A DNA stretch of 64,000 nt from Clostridia bacterium (GCA_017395065.1 JAFPWH010000020.1:62001-126000); one strand, 5' to 3'. Positions 1 through 8,355 are shown, numbered from the stretch's first letter. Translations and numbers: made by a program. The notes: generated by a model from the letters alone, not told the origin.

Positions 1-127
1 TGCTTTACCAGTTTGAATCTCATATGAAATCCCCCTTATTCAAACAATCATGATTCTTTGGATGGTGTGTTTTTGTTCATTATCTTCTGCCTGCCCCGCC
101 TCCGGAAGAACGACCACCACCACCAGA

Positions 128-300
128 ATGCGAACGATGCTGCCCTTGATCCCGTATTCTTCCGGCAACTGCTGAACCATCCGCCTGCTGTATTGACTTC
201 CTCTGTCGCTGTGAAAAACCGGAGATTTCGGTTTTCCGTTCCGCGCGACCGCATTCATCAGCGCCCTGCAGGCTGCATACCCTATGCATATAGTATACCA
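128..300 (-). pseudogene. IS3-family transposase remnant (rve domain piece)
   Basis: The minus strand encodes a short piece of an IS3/IS150-type integrase-domain transposase. The signature HSDRGSQYS is followed by MVQQLPEEYGIKGS, which is the stretch just before the last catalytic Glu region. The usual continuation (SRKGNCWDNA) is missing. After about position 130 the reading runs into unrelated Gly/Arg-rich codons, and upstream of about position 300 there is a stop. Neither terminal inverted repeats nor the first ORF is present, so this is a dead fragment. In another frame the 3' side reads as a Gly-rich tail ending RSSGGGAGRR, so the fragment may have fused to the end of an older secreted-protein gene; that part is inference. 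Confidence 0.7.
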
Positions 301-335
301 CTACCCACTAACCTTTTTCCATACCAGTCCAAACT

Positions 336-366
336 GCATGAAACGAATCTCCGATTCATTTCATGC
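336..366. terminator. Hairpin at the 3' end of the acyltransferase gene
   Basis: A 14-bp stem with one mismatch and a 3-nt loop overlaps the stop codon of the minus-strand acyltransferase gene. Its right arm contains GATTCATTTCAT, also found in the hairpin at 50648-50680. No clear U-run follows, so termination is only likely. Confidence 0.5.
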
Positions 367-1635
367 AAGCCCCGGCTTGCAGGGGCGGCCCCGGTCGCGG
401 CGCTCCTTTTGATAAAGCTCCTCCGTGGCGAGCGCCATCTTCGTGACGGCAAAATCGCAGTCGTGCGGGTAGACGTACCACGTGTCCTCGAGCGTGTTCA
501 GATCCACGCAGTCGCCGAATTTGCCGAGGTACTCGTATTCGATATGGCAGGAATACAGCGACGGGACCGGCTTGACCATCTCGAAGGGGTCGCCGTCCGG
601 GTCCGTGCCGCGCACGGTGAAGCCGTTCATGTCGTGCCGCAGCGTGCCTTCGCCGAGCAGTATGAACTTTTTCGCGTTCGGCAGCGAGCGCACCGTGACG
701 GGAAGCTCGCCCGTGTCGTACGTCCCTTCCTCCACCTCTTTGCGCACGTTCATGCGTTCCCATTCGTACCAGTCCGGGATGTGGGAAAATTCCGTTTCGC
801 CCTGCTCCGCCTTAAGTTCGCCCAGCTCGGTATACTGCCACCGCCTGCCGCACGATGAGCAAAACAGCGCCGTCCCTTCGGAGGCCATGCGGTATTCCGT
901 GCGGCAGTGCGGGCACTGATACAGCACCTTTTCGAGGCCTTCGGCGCGCTTGGGGTAGCTGACGCGTATGCCGCGCTGCTTCTGCCAGGCGTATTCGTCG
1001 TATTGAAACGCGCTAACCAGCTTTGCATTGATTTCGTCTGCCGAAGCGCGCTTCAGTTCCTCCGGCGTGAACAGGAGCGTCATTTCCGCCTCCGTGGGTT
1101 TTACGCCCCTTCGGTGCAGGTTCCAAAACGGCGAATTTATGTGGTGCCCGTGGCAGATCAGCGTCACGACCGGTACCTGCAGGAATTTGCACAGCGTCCC
1201 GAGGGAAGCCGGCAGCACGGCTGTGGTGCCGCACAGCGAATAGCGCGCCTCCGGGTAGATCATGCAGATGTCGCCGTTTTGAATGACCTGCCTGATCTGC
1301 CGTATCAGCATGATGTCGCTCGTGAACTTGCGCTTGCAGATGCAGCCCACCTGCCGCAGCAGCTTTTCGCGCCCGATGAAGCCGTCGATTGCGACGATGT
1401 AGTTCGCGCGATGAGGAAAGGTCGCCATCGTCGCCACCTTGAAGTCCAGAAACGCGTTGTGGTTGCACAGCAAAAGGTAGGGCGGCTTCAAGCCCTCCGT
1501 TCGCAGCTTCGTGATCTCCGCCCTGTGCAAAAGCACGTCCGGCGCGCTGAGCAGATAGGTCAGCGGCCGCAGATACCAGGCCGTGCGCCGGGGCGGCTGC
1601 GTCATATCGAAACGCTCGAGATCCTTCTGGTTCAA
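361..1635 (-). CDS. PlsC-like 1-acylglycerol-phosphate acyltransferase with zinc ribbon
   Basis: Predicted 424-residue acyltransferase of the LPLAT/PlsC superfamily, which moves acyl chains onto lysophosphatidate or related lipids at the membrane. The catalytic H-x4-D motif is seen as NHNAFLDF near residue 60, and YPEARYS near residue 130 matches the substrate-binding PEGTRS-type block. The C-terminal half carries a zinc-ribbon-like CPHC...CSSC near residues 240-260 and a further domain, so it is much longer than a plain PlsC (about 240 residues). The TTG start is chosen because TGAGGAGT lies 6-7 nt upstream; the first ATG (1605) has no ribosome site. It is the last gene of a minus-strand set with the aldolase and esterase. 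Its lipid substrate is unknown. Confidence 0.75.
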   Translation of the reverse strand: MNQKDLERFDMTQPPRRTAWYLRPLTYLLSAPDVLLHRAEITKLRTEGLKPPYLLLCNHNAFLDFKVATMATFPHRANYIVAIDGFIGREKLLRQVGCICKRKFTSDIMLIRQIRQVIQNGDICMIYPEARYSLCGTTAVLPASLGTLCKFLQVPVVTLICHGHHINSPFWNLHRRGVKPTEAEMTLLFTPEELKRASADEINAKLVSAFQYDEYAWQKQRGIRVSYPKRAEGLEKVLYQCPHCRTEYRMASEGTALFCSSCGRRWQYTELGELKAEQGETEFSHIPDWYEWERMNVRKEVEEGTYDTGELPVTVRSLPNAKKFILLGEGTLRHDMNGFTVRGTDPDGDPFEMVKPVPSLYSCHIEYEYLGKFGDCVDLNTLEDTWYVYPHDCDFAVTKMALATEELYQKERRDRGRPCKPGLA

Positions 1636-1669
1636 TCGATCACTCCTCAAAGCCCGTTCGCCGAGCGCT

Positions 1670-2446
1670 CTATCCGTTGATCTCCCTGACCGCCGCCGAG
1701 AGGGCGCCGCTTAAGATGCGCGCGTCCTGCGCGATGGTCATCCACTGCACGCCCCTTTCCATGAGCGCTTCGCAGGAACGCTTCGTCGGCCCCGCACAGG
1801 AGCCGCAGTATTTGCCGTTCCGGCGGGCGAGACGGGCGACTTTGCGCTGGACATCCGCGATTTTCGCGGGCTTGTCTTCGGGCCTTACGCCGACCATGCT
1901 CATGCCGAGGTCCGCAGGGCCGACGAACAGCGATTGGAAGCCCGGCACGGCGGCGATCTGTTCTATGTTGTCTACGGCTTCCATGCTCTCGATCTGGAAG
2001 ACTTTCCAGACCTCGTCCTTTGCGGCTTTCAGGTATTCCGGCTCGTCGTCCACGCCGTAGCGGATGGCGCGCAGCGGGCCGATGCCGCGCTTGCCGCCGT
2101 CCGCCGGGTAGGTACAGGCCTCCACGGCCTGCCGCGCGATCTCGGCGGTGTTCACGAAGGGGAAAATGACGCCGTCGGGGCCCATGTCCAGCGTATTCTT
2201 TATCTGATAATACTCCACGCCCGGCACGCGCACGAAGGCGCAGGCGCCGGCGGACTGCGCCGCGAGCACGTGGTGGTAGATCTCGCGCCTGTCCATCATG
2301 CCGTGCTCGGAATCGATCCACACGAAGTCGCAGCCGGAATAGCCCACGATCTCGCTGACGGACGAATCCGCAAGCAGCACGAACACGCCGACGACGGGCT
2401 TGCCCAGGCTTATCTTTTCGCTGATCTTTTGCAGTCTCGGGTTCAT
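1670..2446 (-). CDS. HpcH/HpaI aldolase family protein (2-keto-3-deoxy sugar acid aldolase type)
   Basis: 258-residue class II, metal-dependent aldolase of the HpcH/HpaI (YfaU/GarL) family. These enzymes split 2-keto-3-deoxy acids such as 2-keto-3-deoxy-L-rhamnonate into pyruvate and an aldehyde in the cytoplasm. Visible family landmarks are WIDSEHG (metal or base region, near residue 45), the Arg in FVRVPG (near 70, pyruvate binding), the metal-ligand Glu in FQIESMEAVDN (near 150) and GPADLGMSM (near 175). Length is normal. AAAGGAAG precedes the ATG. It lies 34 nt upstream of the acyltransferase and 54 nt downstream of an esterase. With many pectinolytic genes around, a role in deoxy-sugar acid breakdown is plausible, but the substrate is not shown by sequence. 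Confidence 0.85.
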   Translation of the reverse strand: MNPRLQKISEKISLGKPVVGVFVLLADSSVSEIVGYSGCDFVWIDSEHGMMDRREIYHHVLAAQSAGACAFVRVPGVEYYQIKNTLDMGPDGVIFPFVNTAEIARQAVEACTYPADGGKRGIGPLRAIRYGVDDEPEYLKAAKDEVWKVFQIESMEAVDNIEQIAAVPGFQSLFVGPADLGMSMVGVRPEDKPAKIADVQRKVARLARRNGKYCGSCAGPTKRSCEALMERGVQWMTIAQDARILSGALSAAVREING

Positions 2447-2500
2447 AAGCGTACTTCCTTTCCGCAGACGTCGTTTTTGCGATGCGCTGCTTTGCCCCCG

Positions 2501-3493
2501 TCAGGCAAGGCTTTCCATAAAGCGCAGGGCGCGCTCCGGCCAGCCCTCGACGTCGGTGTCCGTGCCGTCCCCGAAGCCGTGGGGCGCGTGCGCTCCCTCT
2601 TCCAGAACGGACGGTATTTTGGCCGCGTCGAGCCTTTCCTTCAGGAGCTCGGAGTTGGAACAGGGCACCGTTTCGTCGTCCTTTCCGCAGACGATACAGC
2701 ACGGTGGATAGTCCCCGTCGACATGTTCGGCGACGCTGTATTTTTCGATCTTTTCCCGCCAGTCTTGGCCCAGCGACCGGGGCAGTATGCCGTCCGGGCC
2801 GCTTTCCCCGGGTATCGGCTTCAGGTCTATGTAGGTGTAGACCGGGAACAGGCAAAGCGGTTTGGGCGCGCCGTAATGCTTCCAGCCGATGTGCGCGCAT
2901 CCCCAGTTGCACACGAGATTTGCACCCGCCGAAAAGCCGCCCACGGCATAGCGCGCCGGGTCGACGCCGGTTTCGTCCGCGTGGCTGCCCAGCCAGAGTA
3001 CGGCTTTGGCCAGATCGTCCAGCGCGGCGATCGCGGCCATCGGGACGGAGACCCTGTACGTCATCAGAAAGACGGTATAGCCCGCGTCCAGCATGTGCTT
3101 TGCGGTCGGCAGCGCCTCCACCATCGTGCACACGTTGACGTATCCGCCCCCGGCGCAAAGGATGACATACGGCTTTTTCAGATCGGGCGCGGCCGGCGTG
3201 AGCTGGATCAGATTGACGTCCCTTTTGTGCGCGTCCTGCGTGCATTCCGCTTCGGAATAGATAAAATGCTGCTTTACCCGCCCCTGCGCGGAAGCCCGGA
3301 TCAGGGCATTCAGCCCCTCGGCCATCGCTTTAGCCGACCATCCGACCGACGCAAGCTCCCGAAGGCTCCTGTTCCAGAACGGGCTTGACGCCATGTCGAA
3401 ATCCGGCTGATAGATCAGATACCTGTAATACGCCCTGAGTTCCGGTATCCCCGCCAATTCGGGGACCTTCGTATCCAAAGTAACGGCAGTCAT
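2501..3493 (-). CDS. Alpha/beta-hydrolase, BD-FAE/acetyl-esterase-like
   Basis: 330-residue alpha/beta-hydrolase. The oxyanion-hole region is CAGGGYVN (an HGGG-like turn, near residue 115), and the nucleophile elbow is GGFSAGAN (catalytic Ser, near residue 190). A late His lies in APHGFGDG near residue 310, with an Asp before it. The layout resembles the BD-FAE / carbohydrate acetyl-esterase group, which removes acetyl or feruloyl groups from plant glycans. No signal peptide is seen, so it probably acts in the cytoplasm. The ATG at 3493 is preferred over an upstream GTG because GAGG sits 8 nt before it. It appears to be the first gene of a set with the aldolase and the acyltransferase. Confidence 0.75.
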   Translation of the reverse strand: MTAVTLDTKVPELAGIPELRAYYRYLIYQPDFDMASSPFWNRSLRELASVGWSAKAMAEGLNALIRASAQGRVKQHFIYSEAECTQDAHKRDVNLIQLTPAAPDLKKPYVILCAGGGYVNVCTMVEALPTAKHMLDAGYTVFLMTYRVSVPMAAIAALDDLAKAVLWLGSHADETGVDPARYAVGGFSAGANLVCNWGCAHIGWKHYGAPKPLCLFPVYTYIDLKPIPGESGPDGILPRSLGQDWREKIEKYSVAEHVDGDYPPCCIVCGKDDETVPCSNSELLKERLDAAKIPSVLEEGAHAPHGFGDGTDTDVEGWPERALRFMESLA

Positions 3494-3522
3494 AGGGTAC
3501 ACCTCGAAATCAATACTTCAGC

Positions 3523-3684
3523 CTAATCTTTAGTGCTGCCAAATTTGCCTTTAGTTATCACAAAAACGGCAACACTTGCTACAGTTACTAAAGACGCGAC
3601 AATTGCTTTGCCGATTCCAACTTTCTTCTCTTCTTTTTGGATTTCCTTCTTGTCAGTAGTCTTCTTCTCATACCGCTTTGACAT
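3523..3684 (-). CDS. Small basic single-pass membrane protein
   Basis: 53-residue ORF starting MSKRYEKKT: a highly charged Lys/Glu N-terminus, then one hydrophobic segment of about 20 residues (near 26-44) and a short basic end. It overlaps the last 17 nt of the larger gene at 3668-4786. GAGGAGG lies inside that gene 9 nt before the ATG, so the two are probably translated together. It belongs to the same AT-rich island. No family is recognised; the topology suggests a membrane anchor or a small effector. Confidence 0.6.
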   Translation of the reverse strand: MSKRYEKKTTDKKEIQKEEKKVGIGKAIVASLVTVASVAVFVITKGKFGSTKD

Positions 3685-4786
3685 ATTCCAATGCCTCCTC
3701 AAGCTCTTCTGATGATAAAGTGATTTGCACGAATTCATAAGGACGAGCCTCTTCCAGGCATACCGTTTCTTCAGCCTGCAGGTACGGGATTGCCTGGTGA
3801 TAAAAAGCATCGTCCATACTCTTTTGGGGGTAAATATAATCAAGCGTCCTGACGTTGCGGAAATCAATGGTACGAAGGAACGATATGCTCTGCTCAAAAA
3901 CAATTTTGGCACGTTCCGTGTCGCCCGCAACAGAATACGACCACGCCAGAAGCTGAGTTGCGCGAAGATAGAACTCGAAATAGTCTTGCAATTTTCCAAA
4001 TTCTTCATCACGTTTTTTCATATAGCTCGTCGTAAGAGTCAGTATTTCCCGCAAACGTCTTGCGAGTTTGCTTTCAGGTATTGGCTCGAACTTCTCAACC
4101 CGTGATTTAAACACCTGTCCAATCTGGCTTTGTGCTTCAGATATTTTGCTTCGGGCCAATTCCAATTCCCGTTTCCGATCTTCGGAATTGTGATTCTCAA
4201 GGGCTCGCTGAACGTCATCACGCCCGGATATCAGTTTCCCGATGCGGTCATCCATCTGACCTTGCTCAATACTGAGAACGACATCATATACTTCCTGAAC
4301 CTGCTTAGAGAGGTCAGCCAGTTTTTGCTGCATAAAAAGGTTTTGATATACTCCGGATAGATTCTGAATAGGGTTTCCTATAATACGCGTTTGTTCTGTA
4401 ATGGGACAATTGCAGACAATCTCCTGTTTGCCGTTTGCCAACTTACGAACAAGTGTAGCCCACGTCTTCCCGCTCTTTGCACCACGCATCATTTCAAAAG
4501 CTCCGGCTCGAAGGCCTGCTTGATATTGTGCAGGAACCTGGACAACAAACTCCGCTCCCTTTTGAATCTTACCGACAATGTCTGCAGCGTTAAACATCTG
4601 TACTGCTGCGGCCAGTATGCCTTTTAAGTCTATCCCTTCTTCATGTTTTGATAATCTCAGCACCTTTTTGGTATCGTCATCTGCAGCAATTATTGATTCC
4701 GGTTCATGTATAAGTGCATCATCATGTGGCATAACCTCATCCAGCATCCGGTTCATCCCTTTCAATCGAGCATCGACAGTTTCCAT
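3668..4786 (-). CDS. Uncharacterised coiled-coil protein in AT-rich island
   Basis: 372 residues, family not recognised. The N-terminal third is mixed, with a Gly/Ala-rich stretch near 55-110. The middle (about 150-260) is rich in Glu, Lys, Arg and Gln with heptad-like spacing, suggesting coiled coil. The C-terminal part resembles a helical TPR-like repeat (YFEFYLRATQLLAWSYSVAG). No signal peptide is seen. The gene is clearly richer in A+T than its neighbours, begins only 45 nt after the oxidoreductase gene on the same strand, and has no obvious ribosome site before the chosen ATG, so the true start may be a few codons downstream (MNRMLDE). It probably forms a two-gene unit with the overlapping small membrane-protein gene. 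Recent transfer is inferred from base composition only. Confidence 0.65.
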   Translation of the reverse strand: METVDARLKGMNRMLDEVMPHDDALIHEPESIIAADDDTKKVLRLSKHEEGIDLKGILAAAVQMFNAADIVGKIQKGAEFVVQVPAQYQAGLRAGAFEMMRGAKSGKTWATLVRKLANGKQEIVCNCPITEQTRIIGNPIQNLSGVYQNLFMQQKLADLSKQVQEVYDVVLSIEQGQMDDRIGKLISGRDDVQRALENHNSEDRKRELELARSKISEAQSQIGQVFKSRVEKFEPIPESKLARRLREILTLTTSYMKKRDEEFGKLQDYFEFYLRATQLLAWSYSVAGDTERAKIVFEQSISFLRTIDFRNVRTLDYIYPQKSMDDAFYHQAIPYLQAEETVCLEEARPYEFVQITLSSEELEEALEYVKAV

Positions 4787-4831
4787 AATTCTATTGTGTT
4801 TGCATCGGGTTCTCGTATGAAGAAAACGGCG

Positions 4832-5992
4832 CTACAGCGAATCCACGTCCACCCACGCGCGGCGCTCGACGGACAGGTCCACGGCTTCCATGATCTGCGC
4901 GCACTTTACGCCGTCCTCGAAGTTGGGCTCGCACTCCGTGCCCTCGTGGATGTGGCGCACGAACTCGTACAGCTCGTGGCAGAAGGTCTCCGGGAAGCCG
5001 ATGACGTGGCCGGCCGGCCACCAGTATTTGATGTAGGGATGGTTGCCCTCGGTCACCTGTATCTTTCGCCAGCCCTGGACCCCGTCCTCGTCGCCGCGCG
5101 AAAAGTAGTTCAGTTCGTTCATGCGCTCGAACTCGAATTCGAGCGAGCCCCTGTCGCCGTTGATCTCTATGCGCAGATCGTTTTTGTGCCCCGCGGCGAA
5201 GCGCGTGGCCTCGAACGTGCCCAGCGCGCCGCTGGCAAACTCGCAGACGAAGCACGTGCCGTCGTCGACCGTGACCTCGTGCATGGGCGCGTCTGCGGCA
5301 GCCTTTCCGCTGAGGCCCTCCATGCGCGCGGCCTCGGGGCGCTCTTTCACGAACGTCCTGCTTATGCCGGATACGCTTTTGATCTCGCCCGCGAGGTAGC
5401 GCGCGGCGTCGATCACGTGCGCGCCGAGGTCGCCGAGGGAGCCGCTGCCGCAGACGCTCTTATCGAAGCGCCAGACGAAGGGCGAGGCGGGATCGATGGC
5501 CCAGTCCTGCAAAAACACGCCCCGCACGTGGAACACGCGCCCGATCTTGCCTTCGCCGATCATCTTTTTCGCCAGTACCAGCGCGGGCGCGAAGCGGTAG
5601 TTGAAGCCGATCTGATGGCGCACGCCCGCCTTGCGCACCGCAGAAAGCATCTCCCGCGCGTCCTTCAGGTTCAGCGCGAGCGGTTTTTCGCAGTAGACGT
5701 GCTTTCCGTGCTCGGCGGCGGCGACGGCGATCTGCCTGTGCGTGTCGGAGGGCGAGGTGATCTCGATCACGTCGATGTCGTCCCGCGCGACGAGGCGCCG
5801 CCAGTCGGTCTCCGTGTCCTGCCAGCCAAGGCGCGCCGCGGCGCTCTTTGCCCAGTCTTCGTCCCTCCCGCAGAGCACCGCCTTGACGATCCCTTCCGGC
5901 GGGTCCATAAACATCGGCACCTCCGTGTGTGCCTTGGAATGTGCCTTGCCCATAAACTTGTAACCGATGAGTCCGAACCGCAATTCTTTCAT
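4832..5992 (-). CDS. Gfo/Idh/MocA family sugar oxidoreductase
   Basis: 386-residue NAD(P)-dependent oxidoreductase. The N-terminal Rossmann fold begins FGLIGYKFMGKAHSKA (dinucleotide loop near residues 7-20); the family signature EKPLALNL lies near residue 100, with the conserved Lys; and the His of DLGAHVIDAARYL (near 180) is the usual catalytic region. Such enzymes oxidise or reduce a hydroxyl of a sugar or inositol in the cytoplasm. The start at 5992 is chosen because CGGAGG lies 6 nt upstream; an earlier ATG lacks a site. It is monocistronic-looking, with its own promoter at 6024-6052. The substrate cannot be told. Confidence 0.88.
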   Translation of the reverse strand: MKELRFGLIGYKFMGKAHSKAHTEVPMFMDPPEGIVKAVLCGRDEDWAKSAAARLGWQDTETDWRRLVARDDIDVIEITSPSDTHRQIAVAAAEHGKHVYCEKPLALNLKDAREMLSAVRKAGVRHQIGFNYRFAPALVLAKKMIGEGKIGRVFHVRGVFLQDWAIDPASPFVWRFDKSVCGSGSLGDLGAHVIDAARYLAGEIKSVSGISRTFVKERPEAARMEGLSGKAAADAPMHEVTVDDGTCFVCEFASGALGTFEATRFAAGHKNDLRIEINGDRGSLEFEFERMNELNYFSRGDEDGVQGWRKIQVTEGNHPYIKYWWPAGHVIGFPETFCHELYEFVRHIHEGTECEPNFEDGVKCAQIMEAVDLSVERRAWVDVDSL

Positions 5993-6023
5993 GGCGCGCC
6001 TCCGCAATGATTTTTATGTTATG

Positions 6024-6052
6024 ATTATAACAAATACGCGTGCGTTTTTCAA
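6024..6052 (-). promoter_or_regulatory. SigA-type promoter for the Gfo/Idh/MocA gene
   Basis: Minus strand TTGAAA, 17-nt spacer, TATAAT, about 30 nt before the start codon. Confidence 0.7.
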
Positions 6053-6090
6053 GCGCGCGCCGAAAATAGCGCGCCGCGTCAAAACAGAGG

Positions 6091-6119
6091 GTGACAAGAC
6101 GCTTCTTTCATGGTATAAT
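6091..6119 (+). promoter_or_regulatory. SigA-type promoter for the thioredoxin-like gene
   Basis: GTGACA, 17-nt spacer, TATAAT on the plus strand; leader of about 100 nt before the ATG at 6229. Confidence 0.65.
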
Positions 6120-6228
6120 ATCCGTGACGAAAGAGGCGGCTTTCGGCTTGCGAACGCCCGCGCCGTATCCCGCGGGGCGTTTTGCCGAAGACGCCCGCCC
6201 AAACCTGACCCGCAAGGAGGCCGGACAA

Positions 6229-7983
6229 ATGAAAAGACATGCTTTCCTTTTCCTGTTGACGCTGGCGCTCATTTTCACGGCGGCAGCCGCAGCGGCAGCA
6301 GCCGAGGGCGCGGACGAATACCTCGGCAAGCCCGCGCCGGACTTTTCCGTCACAACGATCGACGGTGAAACATTTACCCTCTCGGAGGAACTCAAGACCA
6401 AAAAGGCCGTGCTGATCAACTTCTGGGCGACGTGGTGCGGGCCGTGCGTCGGCGAGTTCCCGTATCTGGAGGAGGCGTACGAGCAGTATAAGGACAGGGT
6501 GGCGGTCATCGCGCTGTCCGTGGAGGAAACGGACACGCAGGAGGTCATGGCGGAGTTCGCCCAAGAAAACGCGCTGACCTTCCCCATCGCAAGCGACAGC
6601 GAGCTCGGCCTTGGCGATCACTTCGCGGTCTACGGCATACCCACAACGGTCCTCGTGGACCGCTTCGGGAACGTCGTGCTGGTCGAAATCGGTGCGCAGA
6701 GCCGCCCGGACGCCTTTACGAACGCCTTCGACATCCTTTTGAGCGACGACTACACCGAAACCGTGACCATGAAGGGCTTTCCCGGCCGAAAGAGCGAAAA
6801 AGCGCCCGCAAGCGACGAACAGCTCGGCGCCGCGGTCGGAAACCCGCCCTTTAAGGTGACGTCCTCCGACGCGCCGTTCGTCTGGCCCTTCCTGCCCGAG
6901 GGGAGCGGAGAAAACAGCTGCCTCAAGGCTTCGAACGCCGGGCAGTCCTCCACCGTATCCGAGGTGCTTGCCGAAATCGACGCGAGCGCCGGCGACGTGT
7001 TCGCCTTCGAGGCGAAGCTGGACACCGACGTCTATTACGAAAAGCTCTGTTTGAGCGTAAACGGCGAAAAAGTGCGTACCTTCAGCGGCCGGCTGGACTG
7101 GTTCGGCTACGCGGTGGCTCTGGCCGAGGGCAAAAACACGGTCAGCCTGCGCTACGACAGAAGCCTCGAATATTACCCGGACGAAACGGCGGAAGACGAA
7201 TGCGTGCTGCTCAAATCCTTTAAGCTGCTCAAGGGCGAGGAAGGACAGCAGGCACTCTCGGCCAACCCCGTCTTCACCTTCGCGGACGAAACGGCGCTCA
7301 CCGTGACCAATCCCGACGCCCGCGAGGTGAAGATCGAAAACATGTTCGGCGACGACGTGCTCCTCGAGCTCTACGGGACGAACACGAAGGGCTATATCGT
7401 AAACGACATCCTGGCCTGGTGCGTCGGCAGCATATCGGACGAGTACGATCCGGACGACGTGTTCATCACCGAAAACTGCACGGACGCGATGTTCACAGCC
7501 TACGTTTTCCAGAACCGCCTGCTGTCCATTCCGCTAAACAGCCCCGAGGAGACCGGGCTTTCCTCCACGCTGGTGCTCATGTACGATACCCTGGACTACA
7601 GGATCGCAAATCTCGTGCTGTTTGAAAACGAAGAGCGGGCCGAAGAATTCTGCGAGCGCTTAAGGGTGAACAGGGGCTACGACGCGCACTGGTCTTACGT
7701 CGGCGGGGAAGACGCGCAGGCGCAGCTTCCCGACAGCGTGACCTACACCGTCACCTTCACCGACCGAAGCGGCAATCCCGTACCGGGCTGCATCATAAAC
7801 TTCTGCACGGACGTCATGTGCACCCCCGTCAGGTCCGACGAGAATGGCGTCGCCGTTTTCGAGGGCGCGCCCTACGAATACCACCTGCAGGTGATCAAGG
7901 TACCCGCGGGCTACAATTTCGACACGAAGCAGGAATTCACCGCCCCGCTTTTGGGCGGAGAGATTTCCTTTACGCTGGATTAG
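6229..7983 (+). CDS. Secreted TlpA/ResA-like thioredoxin with C-terminal Cna-B/SpaA-like domain
   Basis: 584-residue exported protein. A signal peptide (MKRH, hydrophobic core, Ala-rich cleavage zone near residue 25) is followed by a redoxin domain (about 30-185) with the active site WCGPC (Cys70 and Cys73) and the cis-Pro turn YGIPTTV. A long middle part (about 200-480) is of unknown type. The last 80 residues start YTVTFTDRSGNPVPGCIINF and look like a Cna-B/SpaA prealbumin-like fold used in surface adhesins. Plain TlpA proteins are about 180 residues, so this is a large fusion. It probably does thiol exchange outside the membrane. AAGGAGG lies 8 nt before the ATG, which rejects the longer reading from 6091. 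A strong terminator follows. Confidence 0.85.
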   Translation: MKRHAFLFLLTLALIFTAAAAAAAAEGADEYLGKPAPDFSVTTIDGETFTLSEELKTKKAVLINFWATWCGPCVGEFPYLEEAYEQYKDRVAVIALSVEETDTQEVMAEFAQENALTFPIASDSELGLGDHFAVYGIPTTVLVDRFGNVVLVEIGAQSRPDAFTNAFDILLSDDYTETVTMKGFPGRKSEKAPASDEQLGAAVGNPPFKVTSSDAPFVWPFLPEGSGENSCLKASNAGQSSTVSEVLAEIDASAGDVFAFEAKLDTDVYYEKLCLSVNGEKVRTFSGRLDWFGYAVALAEGKNTVSLRYDRSLEYYPDETAEDECVLLKSFKLLKGEEGQQALSANPVFTFADETALTVTNPDAREVKIENMFGDDVLLELYGTNTKGYIVNDILAWCVGSISDEYDPDDVFITENCTDAMFTAYVFQNRLLSIPLNSPEETGLSSTLVLMYDTLDYRIANLVLFENEERAEEFCERLRVNRGYDAHWSYVGGEDAQAQLPDSVTYTVTFTDRSGNPVPGCIINFCTDVMCTPVRSDENGVAVFEGAPYEYHLQVIKVPAGYNFDTKQEFTAPLLGGEISFTLD

Positions 7984-8006
7984 AACAGGGCAGGACGGAA
8001 TGCAGG

Positions 8007-8045
8007 CGCGCCCGGGCAAAAGCATCTGCCCGGGCGCGTTCCTGT
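8007..8045 (+). terminator. Rho-independent terminator after the thioredoxin-like gene
   Basis: A 12-bp perfect GC stem (CGCGCCCGGGCA and its complement) with an 8-nt loop, followed by TTCCTGTT. Confidence 0.8.
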
Positions 8046-8057
8046 TCGGTAGATTTT

Positions 8058-8355
8058 GCGGCGGCAATCTGCCGCCATGAACGACGCGTGTACGCAAAAA
8101 GCCGCGCCGTTCTCCGTAGCGGCGGCAACCTGCCGCCATGGGCGAAACGTATACGCAAAAAGCCGCGCTTTACGCCGTAGCGGCGGCCTTCAAGGCCGCC
8201 ATAGGCGAGGCGTATACGCGAAAAGCCGCGCTTTACGCCATAGCGGCGGCCTTCAAGGCCGCCATGGGCGAGGCGTATACGCGGGAAATAACGCTTTACG
8301 CCGCGCCCTTTCGTATACGCAATTCCCTTGGCGGCAGGTTGCCGCCGCTACGGAG
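8058..8355. repeat. Tandem palindromic GC-rich repeat block A
   Basis: Four direct units of 61-63 nt and one inverted unit fill the space between two genes. Each unit has a short hairpin core (GCGGCGGC, 4-8 nt, GCCGCC) flanked by a conserved CGTATACGCAAAAAGCCGCG-like segment. Core starts are near 8058, 8119, 8180 and 8243, with the inverted core near 8329. Two cores read CGGCGGCCTTCAAGGCCGCC. Open reading frames through it (for example 8056-8532) translate to a repetitive low-sense peptide and are rejected. The same family recurs at 61980-62335. Confidence 0.85.

Noticed and set aside
3523-4011. 162-codon frame containing the small membrane-protein gene
   Set aside because: Its first two thirds lie opposite in frame to the well-supported coiled-coil gene; only the last 53 codons, with their own ribosome site, look real.
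8058-8355. Possible CRISPR array
   Set aside because: Units are palindromic and drift in sequence, spacers are not unique, and no cas genes are present; one unit is inverted.
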